This document shows positions 37,410 to 48,608 of a DNA stretch of 64,000 nucleotides, piece after piece. The DNA is from Mycosarcoma maydis. Its lineage: Eukaryota > Basidiomycota > Ustilaginomycetes > Ustilaginales. The stretch covers positions 1,178,001-1,242,000 of the forward strand of contig NC_026479.1 in the NCBI RefSeq assembly GCF_000328475.2. Direction: 5' to 3'. The first letter of the stretch is position 1, and every line of letters begins with the position of its first letter. A program made the translations under genes and the position numbers. The notes beneath the pieces are model-generated. The model saw only the letters and a program-made list of their open reading frames with translations, did not search any database and was not told where the DNA came from.

Positions 37410-40400
37410 CTACTCGCGGATCGCCTCCCATCTCAGCGCGCTCAGTCGTGCAGCTTCGGAAGGCGGACCCATTGAACCGGGTCGGCTTCTTCTGCGTAGG
37501 TCCTTGCTCCCCAATCGATTGCCTTTAGATGACGAATCGGTGATGGCAGAGGATGCTGAAGATCCACTTGCTCGGAAGGGTTGAGGTCCTGATCCAGCAT
37601 AGCGCGCAAATCCATAGTCGTCCGAGCCGGGTGCGGCACTGTTGTCCTGAGAGTCTTCACCTTGCCCTGTTGACGTGTTGTTCGGCTTGTTGGAGGCAGT
37701 GTCGTCGCGCGAGCTCGAGCCGCCGAGCTGGAAGGTTCTTCTTCGACGAGCAGGCAATCCAGAGGATGGCGCGGCAGAATCAGCTTGACAATGCGTCTTG
37801 GGCTCAGCAACCGTGTGGCCAACCGAAAGATGGTCTTGCGAGCGCGTCTTGTCGCTGCCGGCTTTACCCGACTTAGCATTCGCTCCCGTCTGAGAGCTTC
37901 CACTGGTCGTCCCCGTTCCGCTTGCAGCGCTGCTTCCTACCACACTGACGTTGCCTGATGCTGTCTGCCAGCCTGGCGTCACAGGCGCACTTCGCACAGT
38001 GAAATGCTCCATGCTTCTTGTGAACGGGCTTAACGTGTGGTTGGATTTGACCAGATCCAAGAAGTGGGCTGAAGCATCGATCGACAGGTGAGTGGGTGCA
38101 GCGCCTGCGCCTTGCGTGCCTTTGTTGTGTCCAGACGTGTACGGGCTGTTGCTGGCGCTGGCATACGCACCCGCAACGTTGGACGTCTCTCGTGGACTTC
38201 CATGATGCAAGCTCGAGTCGCGGAATGGTGATATAGAAAGCATGTCCTGTGCAACCCCAGGCGACGTTGAAAAGGCCACATCTCTGTCTGAAGAAGCACG
38301 CAGAGGTGGACTGCGTTGCCAGCCGGATGAATCGCCAGGTGGGGAGGTCGCATATGTGATGAAACCAGGACGCGATCTTGCTGAGGCTGCAGCGGATGCT
38401 CGAGTTCGAGCTGGTGTGGCAGACATGCCAGGACCCTCGCCTGGACGTCGTAGTGGGAAACCACCGCCGCCACCACCGCCGAGGGTTATGGAACGTTGGT
38501 GGTTGGCACTCTTGTTCTTGCGGAATGACAAGCCTGAATTAGACTCAGCGTTCTGACCCGCTTTCACGTTGACCGTACGCGCAGCTGCATCGTTTCTGCT
38601 GTGCATATCCCAGTGGAGCGACTGAGACGAGGAGGGAGCAGTGCTAGATGCGCTGTGATCCCAGTGCAAGTCCTGGCTCGAGAGGTCCCGGTACGAAGAC
38701 TCTCGACTGGTAGGATTTGTGAGACCTCTTCTTGAATCCGAACCCGACACGGATGAACGCTCTGCGTCAAGAGCATGCGGAAGAGACGCATCGCTGCTGT
38801 GATACGACTCGGGCGGGAGATCGATCAAGCTTTCTTCGCTGCCGTCCCGCGAGACAAAGGCGGAGTTCAGATGCGGCAGGTCGTGGATGCCTCGGACCGT
38901 GTTTGTGCGTGAGCTTTGTGCGCCCATGGTGGCGCTGCCGTAATCAGAGCCAAAGCGTGTCGTGCCCGTCCTCGTCGATGGGGTTCCGCCGTATTGGGAT
39001 GGCCGCGCAGTATCTTCATCGTCCCAATCCACCTCGGGCGGCTGCACCTTGCTGGCGATGTGATAGACTCGCGGTCTGGTCACAATGCCTCCACCCACTG
39101 CAGGAATGGTCTCATACACCACCTCAGCCTCCTCTCTCTTTCGGAGAGAAGACGTGCAGGCTGACCGGTCTGAACGGCTCGAAGAAGGCCTTCTGGCGCG
39201 CGTAGACGATCGACCTGAGACAGAGCCACGCTTGCTGTGCTTCCTAGTCAGCTGAGGCTGGTCGTCGAAAATGATGGAAGAGGCACGAGTCAGCTCATGG
39301 GCATCTGAGAAGGCGGCTGAAGCGGGCGGATATCCAAAGCGACTGTAGTCGATCGATGTATCAACGAGATTGTCCCTCTCTTGCACATCCAGATCTGAGA
39401 CGTCGTCACCAACGTCGTGCAAGACTGCATCAAGGTCCGAATCGGTCGTGGCGTCTCCTTCGTCATGCTTGCCGTCGTGTGAGCTGCTGTGAGCGTCTTG
39501 ACTCTGCTCGGCCTCCGAGCCCTCGTCGTCCGATTGCCTGTTCAAATCTTCGAACACAGCGGCTCCGTCAAGATCAACGTCAGCGGCCCCCAATGCGGTG
39601 TCGAGATCAAAAACTGGAGATGCGGTGAGATCCTTAAGACCACCCAGTCCACGCTGAGCTAAACGACCGAGACCGGAGAATCCAGAATGCGTGGGAAGAT
39701 CGTCAGGACGTAAGCCGTAGGTTGGATCGTAGTTTTCAATGTCAGGGAAAGCGGCATCGAAGGGAGAAGCGTGTGTAGCAGAAAACTCGCTATGAAGCGG
39801 CACGGCGGATGTGGACGCAGCTTTCGCGACATGACGAGGACGACGTGGGCTTTGACGTGGCCTCTGCGGCGATTGACACGGCGAAGCAGCGAAATCGGCA
39901 ACACTGGCACCCGATCTTGAATGCTTCTTCGCCTTGGAATGTGACTTCCGCGGCGTGCCTCCTGGTGCAGATGCTGTTTCGAGGGCGACCAAAGGCTCGC
40001 TGGTGGAGCGAGTCAGTGTCGGCTCTCTCGACCTTGCGGGAGGCTCCTCAGCTTCCGCCTTCTGTTTGACTTTGTCTTTCTCCGACTTAGCCTCGCCGCT
40101 AAGCCACTTTTGGCTAAGCCTGTGAATAATGCCGGGTAAATCCTCTCTGAACATTTCGCGGAGTTGACCCTCGATCTCCTGTTGAAGATACTTTTGAATG
40201 ACAGCCACACTGTCGAAGGTAGAGCTGACTTCGACACTTTCGAGCGGATCGTTCTTGAAAACGAGAGTGATGCCCTTTGCCTTTGAGACGACAAGGACGA
40301 CGATAGCACGAAGTTTGACGGAGGAGAGTCGCAAGTGCATGGGCACAATGAGCGGTGCTGCGGCAAACAGAATACCTCTTGAAGCATTGGAAGAAGGAAA

Positions 40401-40703
40401 AAGACCAATGTCAGGTCGATTGGGTTTAGACAGAGGGTTGGCTTGAACCTTTGTCTTGAGGACAAGATGGGCATCTCCGGCGTATGTAAGGCGGAAGATG
40501 CCACGAAAGCGATCAGTACCGAGGTCGCCAATCTCGAGGATTTCGAGTTCGGGTGGGATGGTGCCCATGCCGAGTTCCTCGACGAGAATGTCATCAGCAA
40601 TGACCTTTGGCTTTGGTCCACGATTGAGTGCGCTGTTGAGCATCTGCGCCGCACTCGTGTGGAACTCATCCGAGAAAGTTGGCCATTTGAAGTTGAATGA
40701 CAT
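37410..40703 (-). CDS. MDM34: ERMES subunit Mdm34
   Basis: The 1097-residue product begins with the highly conserved Mdm34 SMP (lipid-transfer) domain, about residues 1-215: MSFNFKWPTFSDEFH, KPKVIADDILVEELGMGTIPPELEILEIGDLGTDRFRGIFRLTYAGDAH, IVVLVVSKAKGITLVFKNDPLESVEV and the closing EIEGQLREMFREDLPGIIHRLSQ. Mdm34 sits at the mitochondrial outer membrane and, with Mdm10, Mdm12 and Mmm1, forms the ER-mitochondria encounter structure that moves phospholipids. The remaining 880 residues are Ser/Pro-rich, acidic in places and probably disordered; the protein is about twice the length of yeast Mdm34, as in other basidiomycetes. The Met at 40703 starts the conserved domain exactly; the 86 upstream codons are not conserved-looking. 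Divergent from the DnaJ gene. Confidence 0.93.
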   Translation of the reverse strand: MSFNFKWPTFSDEFHTSAAQMLNSALNRGPKPKVIADDILVEELGMGTIPPELEILEIGDLGTDRFRGIFRLTYAGDAHLVLKTKVQANPLSKPNRPDIGLFPSSNASRGILFAAAPLIVPMHLRLSSVKLRAIVVLVVSKAKGITLVFKNDPLESVEVSSTFDSVAVIQKYLQQEIEGQLREMFREDLPGIIHRLSQKWLSGEAKSEKDKVKQKAEAEEPPARSREPTLTRSTSEPLVALETASAPGGTPRKSHSKAKKHSRSGASVADFAASPCQSPQRPRQSPRRPRHVAKAASTSAVPLHSEFSATHASPFDAAFPDIENYDPTYGLRPDDLPTHSGFSGLGRLAQRGLGGLKDLTASPVFDLDTALGAADVDLDGAAVFEDLNRQSDDEGSEAEQSQDAHSSSHDGKHDEGDATTDSDLDAVLHDVGDDVSDLDVQERDNLVDTSIDYSRFGYPPASAAFSDAHELTRASSIIFDDQPQLTRKHSKRGSVSGRSSTRARRPSSSRSDRSACTSSLRKREEAEVVYETIPAVGGGIVTRPRVYHIASKVQPPEVDWDDEDTARPSQYGGTPSTRTGTTRFGSDYGSATMGAQSSRTNTVRGIHDLPHLNSAFVSRDGSEESLIDLPPESYHSSDASLPHALDAERSSVSGSDSRRGLTNPTSRESSYRDLSSQDLHWDHSASSTAPSSSQSLHWDMHSRNDAAARTVNVKAGQNAESNSGLSFRKNKSANHQRSITLGGGGGGGFPLRRPGEGPGMSATPARTRASAAASARSRPGFITYATSPPGDSSGWQRSPPLRASSDRDVAFSTSPGVAQDMLSISPFRDSSLHHGSPRETSNVAGAYASASNSPYTSGHNKGTQGAGAAPTHLSIDASAHFLDLVKSNHTLSPFTRSMEHFTVRSAPVTPGWQTASGNVSVVGSSAASGTGTTSGSSQTGANAKSGKAGSDKTRSQDHLSVGHTVAEPKTHCQADSAAPSSGLPARRRRTFQLGGSSSRDDTASNKPNNTSTGQGEDSQDNSAAPGSDDYGFARYAGSGPQPFRASGSSASSAITDSSSKGNRLGSKDLRRRSRPGSMGPPSEAARLSALRWEAIRE

Positions 40704-41633
40704 CTTGAGCTTAGCGAAGTGGACTGAATCGTTGAGTCTCGCTATCGATGCAAAGTGAGAAAGGCAACGTTTAAGCCAGGAAGGCAAGCAGCTACAACTG
40801 GACGGTCGACATGGGAGCAAGGTAGGACGGCGCCAGCGCTCGATCCTCGCGTTGAAGTGAAGATGTGCTAGAGCCAGAGCTGTGCAATCCGTCGGTCGGG
40901 ATGGGGAAGAGGTAAAGGTGAACCGCGGATCGTTAAAAGGTGATGGTAGGTGGAGGCACAAACGCCAACAACGGCACCGCGCTTCTCACAACTTTTTGGT
41001 CAGCATGCGTCTTCAGCATGTGGGACTCGGAGAGAGCAAGAGAGTCGTGAGTGCAACACCCTCCGCCATTCACATTCACGATTCACATTTCACAGATTCA
41101 CGATTCGTGTGATTCGTGATTCATGATTCGAGATTCGAACGCGACTGTTCTTTTCAAACTCAAAAGCACGAAGACTTGCGTGTTTCGGGAAACTTACGAC
41201 TCACGCTCAGCTGAATATTCGTGATTTTTCTCCTCGTGCCTGTTGCTCGTCCACGCTCCGTGCTCGGAATCTCGGATTGTTACACCTGGCGCGTTCACAT
41301 CAACAGAAATTGCTCGTGGCTCCGTGCTCTCGGCTCGTGAGTTGGCAACCACGAATCGTGAATATAAGGCACGTAAAAGAACAAGGCGGTGCAGAAGAAA
41401 GGATGGAAGCGCTTTCGTCGGCACCATCATCAGCAGCCTCAACGCCAATTCTGTCGTTCGTTCGACATTTCGGTTGCCTAGACGCTCGCAAAGCACACTG
41501 GACAAGAACCTGATAGGAGCAGCGGCTTCTGAAACTTGTCTAGACCAGCCGTGCAGTACAGACCTCTTTGCTTCGTTTACCCTCGTTCGTTCCTTTTGTT
41601 TCTACCTCCTTGCGCAATTGCGACAGTTTTACG
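40704..41633. promoter_or_regulatory. Divergent upstream region of MDM34 and DnaJ genes with dense TCGTGA motifs
   Basis: A run of at least six TCACGA/TCGTGA cores occupies about 41069-41138, followed by copies at about 41217-41226 and 41353-41362. The region is 930 bp and otherwise featureless. Confidence 0.45.
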
Positions 41634-42905
41634 ATGGAAGCCGACGACGCTCAGAAAGCTTTGCGGCTTGCGTTCAAGCACGATGCAAATGGCGATACTG
41701 CAGCTGCTATCAAGTGGGCCAAAAAGAGCATCGCCATCTTCAAGACACCGTCAGCTGAAGCGCTGCTAGTAAGGCTCGAGAAGAGCGGCGCTTCCGGCAG
41801 TGGAACATCAGCATCAGCTTCGACATCATCGAAGTCTGCCACTGCTAGCGCCTCTTCCTCCGCCGAAGGGCTTCGCTCTCGTTCAAGCGCACAGGCCAAC
41901 GGACGTTCGGCATCCGAGACTGCCCACTCGGCGCCAAAAAGATCATATACGCAGGCTCAGATGGAAGTAGTGACCAGGATCAAAAAGGCGGGAGGCGATT
42001 TCTACCAAGTGCTCGGGGTGGAGAAGACAGTGGATGATAATGGAATTAAAAAGGCATACAAGAAGCTGGCCTTGCAGTTGCACCCGGATAAAAACGGCGC
42101 TCCTGGCGCAGACGAGGCGTTCAAGTCCGTATCCAAGGCGTTTAGCATCCTCACCGACGCAGATAAGAGGGCAGCATACGACCGATACGGAGGCGATCCG
42201 GACAACGCAAGATCAGCAGCAGGCGCGGCGGCCGCGGGTCATGGCAATCCGTTCGGCGGAATGAGAGGGACACCCTTCCGCGGTGGTGGGATGTACGGAG
42301 ACGAGATCGATCCGAATGACCTATTCAACATGTTCTTTGGCGGCGGCGGCATGGGTATGGGCGGAGCACAATTTGGCGGCACCACGTTCACTTTTGGCGG
42401 TCCAGGCATGCGCACGCATCAGTTCCGACAGCAGCGCGCTGGTCCACGTCGAGCTCAAGCCGATCCACAGAACGCCAATATTTTTTTACAACTGCTTCCG
42501 CTTCTCGTGCTAGGTCTCTTCAGCTTGCTAGCTTACGCACCTTCGCTTTTCTCGACGCCCGACCCGAGCTTCAGGTGGCAACCATCGAGCCTGTACAAGA
42601 CACAACGCATGACAACAAAACATCACATTCCGTATTACGTCAACGATCACCAATTCAACACCCATCCTTTCGTCACTGGCGAACGCAGCAGCAAAGACCT
42701 CGCTGGCTTCGAAAGCCGCGTAGAGAATGCGTACAAGCAAGCTATGTACTCGAGCTGCGAACGGGACAAAGAGAATCAAGAGAGGAGATTGGCAGCCACA
42801 CGAGGTTTCTTGGGCATTGGCGCCGATGAAGCGGAGGCCAAGAAGATCAGGGAGGAGGTCTATCCTAGCTGCGAGAACCTGAAGCAGTTTGGCATTTACA
42901 TTTGA
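41634..42905 (+). CDS. Membrane-anchored DnaJ protein (DNAJB12/14, Hlj1-like)
   Basis: The 423-residue product has an N-terminal helical segment ([35 protein letters not shown]), a Ser/Ala-rich linker, a J domain at about 123-190 with the HPD motif at 150-152 ([29 protein letters not shown]), a Gly/Phe-rich stretch with [10 protein letters not shown], one transmembrane helix at about 285-305 ([23 protein letters not shown]) and a C-terminal DUF1977 domain ([29 protein letters not shown]...). This order defines the ER-membrane Hsp40s DNAJB12/14 and, more loosely, yeast Hlj1, which recruit cytosolic Hsp70 to the ER for degradation of misfolded membrane proteins. The Met at 41634 is chosen because the upstream codons are pyrimidine-rich leader. 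Confidence 0.88.
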   Translation: MEADDAQKALRLAFKHDANGDTAAAIKWAKKSIAIFKTPSAEALLVRLEKSGASGSGTSASASTSSKSATASASSSAEGLRSRSSAQANGRSASETAHSAPKRSYTQAQMEVVTRIKKAGGDFYQVLGVEKTVDDNGIKKAYKKLALQLHPDKNGAPGADEAFKSVSKAFSILTDADKRAAYDRYGGDPDNARSAAGAAAAGHGNPFGGMRGTPFRGGGMYGDEIDPNDLFNMFFGGGGMGMGGAQFGGTTFTFGGPGMRTHQFRQQRAGPRRAQADPQNANIFLQLLPLLVLGLFSLLAYAPSLFSTPDPSFRWQPSSLYKTQRMTTKHHIPYYVNDHQFNTHPFVTGERSSKDLAGFESRVENAYKQAMYSSCERDKENQERRLAATRGFLGIGADEAEAKKIREEVYPSCENLKQFGIYI

Positions 42906-43590
42906 TACTTTTGCGCATAGACAGATCTACGTTTCTTCACACACTCTGCTTGTCGAGACGTCTGACCCAGATGAGTGAGTGGAGGAATGTGAATGGCTAG
43001 ATTCGTGATTCACACTCGTGATTCTCGATTCGTGATTGATGGTGTGCCACGTGCCAACGGCTGAGATGTAAGATCGTCATGTGTTTTTCGTACGAAAATT
43101 TGTACTCGTGACTTGCACTCACGACTGAGTTAGATCGTCCGCAGGGGCGTGAAATGAAAGGCTCTGTTGCATTCATGATTGTGATTTGGTCAGCCGAGCT
43201 GAGCACTTCAATCACGAATCACGAATGGTTGCGGCGGCCGACTCAGGACTCTCAGACTCAGCGGCAGTGGTATTCACGATTACAGCTTGGAGAGTAGTGA
43301 CGTGAATCACGAATCACGAATCACGAATGGGTCAACCCGAATTCGCCAAACCAACACCTTAGATCCTAGCGCCTTGACTTGATCGCGGTTCCATTCTTGC
43401 GAGCTTGCCACCATTACTGATCGCCTATCTATCACCACACTCCGAAGCCATTGCACAACCCTGTCTCCAAGTGCTTGTCCATCCCGACCAGCATTCATCC
43501 GAAGCAACCTAGTAGACCGAACGTCCCTACCTACGAAAGACGGATCACGACCGGTTTCGCAGCTGCACGCACACATACATAGGGTCCAAG
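42906..43590. promoter_or_regulatory. Upstream region of RAD6 with TCGTGA motifs
   Basis: Motif copies lie at 43011-43020, 43028-43037, 43210-43226 (two overlapping) and 43305-43328 (three in tandem with 7-bp spacing). The last cluster ends 262 bp upstream of the RAD6 ATG. Confidence 0.45.
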
Positions 43591-44249
43591 ATGGTAAGTC
43601 TATTGTTACAGCTGAAAGTCAGTCGAAGTGAAGTGCAGTTCTGCTCACGCCTTGTGATCACTTCTATCTGCTTTTTTCTGCGCTCATGTTGCAGTCGACA
43701 CCTTCAAAAAAGCGACTGATTCGAGACTTCAAACGCCTCTCCACCGATCCGCCTGGTGGCATATCTGGCGCACCTTGTGCTGACAACCTCATGATCTGGA
43801 ACGCCGTCATCTTCGGTCCCGCAGACACGCCATTTGAAGACGGCACGTTCAAGCTCGTGCTGACTTTCGACGAATCCTATCCCAACAAACCACCCACCGT
43901 CAAGTTTCTTTCCAAAATGTTTCATCCCAACGTGTATGCCAATGGCGAATTGTGTCTGGACATCTTGCAGAACAGGTGGAGTCCGACGTACGATGTGGCG
44001 GCGATCTTGACAAGCATTCAGAGCTTGTTGCACGATCCCAATCCGAATTCGCCGGCGAACGCCGAGGCGGCGAGCTTGTACCGGGAGAACATGAAGGAGT
44101 ACGTCAGGAGGGTCAAGGCGACAGTGGAGGCGAGTTGGTTGGACGATGGAGAGATGCCGGAGTCTATTGAAGAGGACGACGAGGCGGAGGCAGAGGCAGA
44201 GGCGGAAGCAACCGTGGATAGGTCTGCGCCGCAAACGGCTTCGGCATAG
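43591..44249 (+). CDS. RAD6: Ubiquitin-conjugating enzyme E2 Rad6/Ubc2, start codon in its own exon
   Basis: Predicted CDS is join(43591..43593,43695..44249), 185 residues. The first coding exon is only the ATG, followed by GTAAGT; the acceptor TTGCAG at 43689-43694 joins it to [15 protein letters not shown], giving the conserved Rad6 N-terminus MSTPxxxRLxRDFKRL. An in-frame ATG at 43686 would add Leu-Gln and is part of the acceptor region, so it is rejected. The UBC fold is complete: [34 protein letters not shown] with active-site Cys88 (same number as yeast), and [16 protein letters not shown]. Rad6 ubiquitinates PCNA with Rad18, histone H2B with Bre1 and N-degron substrates with Ubr1. The tail is acidic ([13 protein letters not shown]), as in yeast Rad6 but not in animal homologues. 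Confidence 0.94.
43594..43694 (+). other. Intron directly after the RAD6 start codon
   Basis: The 101-nt intron has donor GTAAGT and acceptor TTGCAG. It separates the ATG from all remaining codons. Confidence 0.88.
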
Positions 44250-45043
44250 CTCAACTCGACTACCTTCCCGTTCGTTGCAGACAGATTCGCCCAATCCCGC
44301 TTCTCACCCCAACTGCTTCGGTCATCTTTAGCCACTTTGCATTTCCCCACTAACCCAACTTTGACTCCGCATTCACTTTGTGCATCGCTTCCTGTATCGC
44401 CTGTCAACCTACCTCGCCTACCCCTTTGCAACGCTCACCCCCTTCTGCTCAGTCGACCCGCTCGTGCACTTTCAACCTCATCTGCCACCCCCCACCTGGT
44501 CTCACACCTTAGTGCCCCTCACCTCGTTACCCGTCTCCGGTTCGTCTCAGATCACGCGCTTTACTTGTTGTCCAAATGTACATCATTTTCTTTCCTCTCT
44601 CGCTGTGCTCGATCATTTTCGGTTGATGTATGCACCCAAAACCAACACACGCCCAGCATCATGCCCATTCGAGCCGGCACATCACCAGTCAGTCGCCCTT
44701 TCTCTCCTTGCATTTCCATAACCAAAGCCACACAGCCGCAAAACAGGAGGACAAGATACACGAGAGTTTTGGATTCGTAAAAGATAAGCGGTGGCGGTGT
44801 AATGTGTAAAGTGTATGCGCAGTCTGGAGATGCAAATGAGTAAAGAAAGAGTCGAACGAGAAATGACATCAAGACACAAAACGAAGTGGTCGAGCGATTA
44901 CTTCTGTTGGTCCGGATTCAAGTGTTTTGGGGTGATTGTTTCCACTTCAAACGCTGATAAGGTGGAATGCTGTTGTTACAAGAGGCAAGAATGGTATGCG
45001 GGAGGAGATGGGGAGCGAGACCTAAAGAGAGGTGGAAGAATTC
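44250..45043. other. Convergent spacer between RAD6 and SSC1
   Basis: The 3'-3' interval is pyrimidine-rich on the plus strand up to about 44700. A 147-codon frame (44337-44780) has no protein-like features. No RNA gene is seen. Confidence 0.45.
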
Positions 45044-47363
45044 TTAGTTCTTCTTCTCCCCTTCACCCTCGGGCTTGGACTCGGCGTTCTCGGTGTTGCC
45101 AGACTGGGCACCCTTCTTCTCGTAGACGAGCTTGAAGAGCTGTAGCGAAGCCTGCTGGGTAGCGTCGATCTTCTCGCGGATGGTCTGTGCCTCGACGTCG
45201 GCGTCACCGTTCAGACCCTTGGAGGCGAGCTCCTCGGTCTCTTTGATGAGCACGTTGAGCTTCTCCTTCTCCTCGGCGGGGAGCTGCTCGCTGAACTCCT
45301 GCATGGCCTTGGTGGTCTCGGAGCAGACCGAGTGGGCACGGTTAGCCTCCTCAATGACGGCCTTGCGCGCCTTGTCAGCCTCGGCGTACTGTTCAGCATC
45401 GGCAACCATCTTCTCGATCTCGTTGTCGCTGAGACCCGAACCGGCCGAGATGGTCATGGACTGGTCCTTGTTGGTGGCCTTGTCGAGCGCAGAGACGTGC
45501 ATGATACCGTCGGCGTCAATGTCAAAGGTGACCTCGATCTGAGGAACGCCCTTGGGCGCAGGGGGGATGCCGGTGAGCTGGAAGTTGCCGAGCAGCTTGT
45601 TGTCACGGACGAGCTCACGCTCACCCTGGTAGACCTGAATGTCGACGGCAGTCTGGCCATCAGCGGCAGTGGAGAAGACCTGCGACTTCTTGGTGGGGAT
45701 AGTGGTGTTGCGGTTGATGAGGCGCGTGAAGACACCACCAAGAGTCTGGATACCGAGCGAGAGCGGGGTAACATCGAGCAGCAAAACGTCGGTAACCTGA
45801 CCGGAAAGAACACCACCCTGGATGGAAGCACCGATGGCAACAGCCTCGTCGGGGTTGACACCCTTGCTAGGGTCGCGCTTGAAGATGTTCTTGACAGTCT
45901 CGAGCACCTTGGGCATTCGGCTCATACCACCGACCATGATGACCTCCTGAATGTCCGAGGGCTTGCAGCCAGCATCGGCGAGCGCCTTCTTGCATGGCTC
46001 GATAGTGCGGTCGACGAGCTTGCCGACGAGCGACTCGAGCTGCGAACGGGTGATCTTGGAGTTGATGTGTTTGGGACCCGAGGCATCAGCGGTGATGTAA
46101 GGAAGGCTGATGTCGGTCTGCTGGGTGCTGGAAAGCTCGATCTTGGCCTTCTCGGCAGCCTCGCGGATACGCTGGATGGCCATGCGGTCCTTGGAAAGGT
46201 CGAGGCCAGACTCTTTCTTGAATTCGTTGACAAGGTGCTCGACGAGAACAATGTCAAAGTCCTCACCACCAAGGTGGGTGTCACCGTTGGTCGACTTGAC
46301 CTCAAAGACGCCCTTCTGCATCTCGAGAATCGAGATATCGAAGGTACCTCCTCCCAAGTCGAAGACGGCAATCACGGAAGAGTCGTCACGGTCGAGACCG
46401 TAGGCAAGGGCGGCGGCGGTGGGCTCGTTGATGACACGGAGAACGTCAAGACCAGCAATGGCACCGGCATCCTTGGTAGCCTGGCGCTGCGAGTCGTTGA
46501 AGTAGGCAGGAACAGTGATGACGGCGTGCTTGACCGTCTTGCCGAGGTAGCCGGAGGCGGTCTCCTTCATCTTTCCGACGACAAAGGCGCCGATCTGCGA
46601 GGGAGAGTACTTCTCACCTCGCACCTCAAGCCAGGCATCGCCGTTGGAGTGGGGGACAATCTTGAAGGGGACGTTGTTCAAGTCCTTCTGGACCTCCTTG
46701 TCCTGGAATTTTCGGCCAATAAGGCGCTTGGTGGCAAAAAGGGTTGCCTCGGGGTTGACAACAGCCTGACGCTTCGCGGGAAGACCAACGAGACGCTCGC
46801 CGTCCTTGGTGAAAGCAACGACGGATGGCGTGGTTCGGCCACCTTCCGAGTTTTCAATGACGCGGGCCTGCTGGCCCTCCATAACGGAGACACATGAGTT
46901 GGTAGCTGTAGCACGAACAAGTACGAATGAGAGCAAAATGTCAGTTATAATGATGCTCGGAAAGTGTCGGTTGAAGGTTCGCCACCCGGGCCTTTAAGCC
47001 CATTGCTCTTCCGCCATTAGCTGTGTACTCTTAGCAGAAAGCAGCGTAAGACGTAATAGAAAATACTCACTTCCCAAATCAATACCGATGACAGGACCGG
47101 AAACCTTGCCAGAGTTGAAGCGGGCGCCAAGAGGTGCAAGACGCTGTAGAGCGAAGTAGCGATAGACCAGAAAGCACCAAAACATTGTCAGTCACACGAG
47201 CTCGGCCATCACCAGCATAGAGTTGCGATCCTCGATCTTTTGCCGTTGACAGGATTCTAGGCGATCAAGTGGTACTTACGGCAACGCCAGGGGCGGCAGA
47301 GCGAAGAGGCTGGTTCAAGAGCCTTGTTGCCGGGGCGGCGGCACGGAGACCACGAGAGAACAT
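45044..47363 (-). CDS. SSC1: Mitochondrial Hsp70 (Ssc1), three exons
   Basis: Predicted CDS is join(45044..46905,47071..47143,47280..47363) on the minus strand, 672 residues. Exon 1 encodes presequence [22 protein letters not shown]; exon 2 gives [24 protein letters not shown]; exon 3 continues [15 protein letters not shown], rebuilding the Hsp70 phosphate-1 motif IGIDLGTTNSCV across the splice. The ATPase domain shows [14 protein letters not shown] and [10 protein letters not shown]; the substrate domain starts near [14 protein letters not shown], and the C-terminal lid ends in a Glu/Lys tail (GEGEKKN), without the EEVD of cytosolic forms. This is the motor that pulls precursors through TIM23 and folds them in the matrix. 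Tom20, which receives the same precursors, is encoded 1.8 kb away. A GAAA microsatellite lies in the 5' leader. Codon use is strongly biased. Confidence 0.96.
46906..47070 (-). other. SSC1 intron 2
   Basis: Donor GTGAGT, acceptor GCTACAG, 165 nt, phase 1. Splicing restores DLG-TTNSC. Confidence 0.9.
47144..47279 (-). other. SSC1 intron 1
   Basis: Donor GTAAGT, acceptor CTCTACAG, 136 nt, phase 0. It joins the presequence exon to [12 protein letters not shown]. Confidence 0.85.
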
Positions 47364-48608
47364 GGCTGTGTGATGTAAATTGAAGGAGATGGAACGAGAC
47401 GAGGTGAATGGAAAGAAAGAAAGAAAGAAAGAAGAAATGCAGAGAGTCTCGACAGATGAAAAGGGGTAAATGGATCTCTGATCGGAGGATGGTGGTGATG
47501 GGAGAGTAGTGGGACCAACGTTGTCAAATAAGAAGAATGAAAATTGCGGGTGGAGAAGAAGACGTTGAGTCTTTTGCGGGCACAGACTCACGCCGAAGCT
47601 GAGCGACGCTGTGCAAGAGCGTGGCTTGGCTGAGCACAAATTTCGTCAGTTATTCCCTGCCGCGTTGCTGACTGGGCGTTCGCCTTCTGGTCCTTCTTCT
47701 CAGTTCTGTGAGTGGCTAAACCGGCCAAAACGTGAATTCTGGTAGGCTCACCCGATCTATTCCATGCTTCCTCTCCGTGATAAAGCCTCCCTACCAGACA
47801 AAATTTCTTCTCAGCTCAGCAAGCACGAAGTGGACCAGCCAACAACCTTTTTGGCTCCACCCACCCTCTGTTTGGCTCTCATGCTGTGCTGTGCTCAGTC
47901 GACGTATTTCCTGTCTCTGCAATGCTTCACAAACCCTGCCTGCCATATGCTGAACCTTTCGCCTTTACACTTTCCAACCAGTCCTACTTGAGCAACATTG
48001 CAGAATCGATAGCAGTTCGGTCGGGCATTCAAACGCTGTGGTTGACACATGCCGGAGGATGTGACGTTGGTCTCTAATTGACTTGCCACGCATTTTTTCT
48101 GCCTCAATTACACCCACATTTTAACGGCATTGTGACTGTACCTTCGAGATCCTTCCTCAACCTTCGCTGGTGGCAGACGATTATATTTGGAATTCACTGC
48201 ACCGGGACTTGATCGGGTTATCCTGCTCGATGGTATTCCGATGCAGCCCAGATTCTGCCTCGTCGTCCCTCTTGATCGGGTTACTCTTGCTCGAGACTCA
48301 AAAAGTGAAAAATAAAAATGAAAATCCCTCCCCGTATTCTATACCTACATTTTCCTGGAGAGGTGCTGGTGATCATCGCACGAAGGCTGCTTAGATCGGC
48401 GAGAGGAGTTGAGAGGCAAAACGTAGGAGGACACTTTTGTTTTGTTTGCGGTGATGGTTCCCCGACACCTGCCAGATATCACATTGCGAATCACCACCCA
48501 ACTACCATAATTCTACCATTTCTGCATCGATCTTGTTCGAAAGTTGATGAGGGGATGACCCTCGCGGTTCTGCGTTCAATGAGACCCGGAGCAAAGTTTC
48601 GAAAAAAA
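47364..48608. other. Upstream region of SSC1 and spacer to tRNA-Ile
   Basis: A GAAA microsatellite (about 47411-47434) sits about 50-70 bp upstream of the SSC1 ATG. The rest contains short random ORFs only. Confidence 0.45.
47411..47434. repeat. GAAA microsatellite in the SSC1 leader
   Basis: GAAA is repeated about five and a half times, giving a pyrimidine (TTTC) tract on the coding strand just before the start of SSC1. Such CT-rich leaders are common in highly expressed fungal genes. Confidence 0.75.

Noticed and set aside
44337..44780. 147-codon frame between RAD6 and SSC1
   Set aside because: Ser/Pro/Leu-rich translation from a pyrimidine-rich 3' flank, no conserved features.
45332..46897. 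521-codon open frame on the plus strand opposite SSC1
   Set aside because: Long antisense frames are a known by-product of biased codon use in Hsp70 genes; the translation is Val/Leu/Asp-rich and has no domain.
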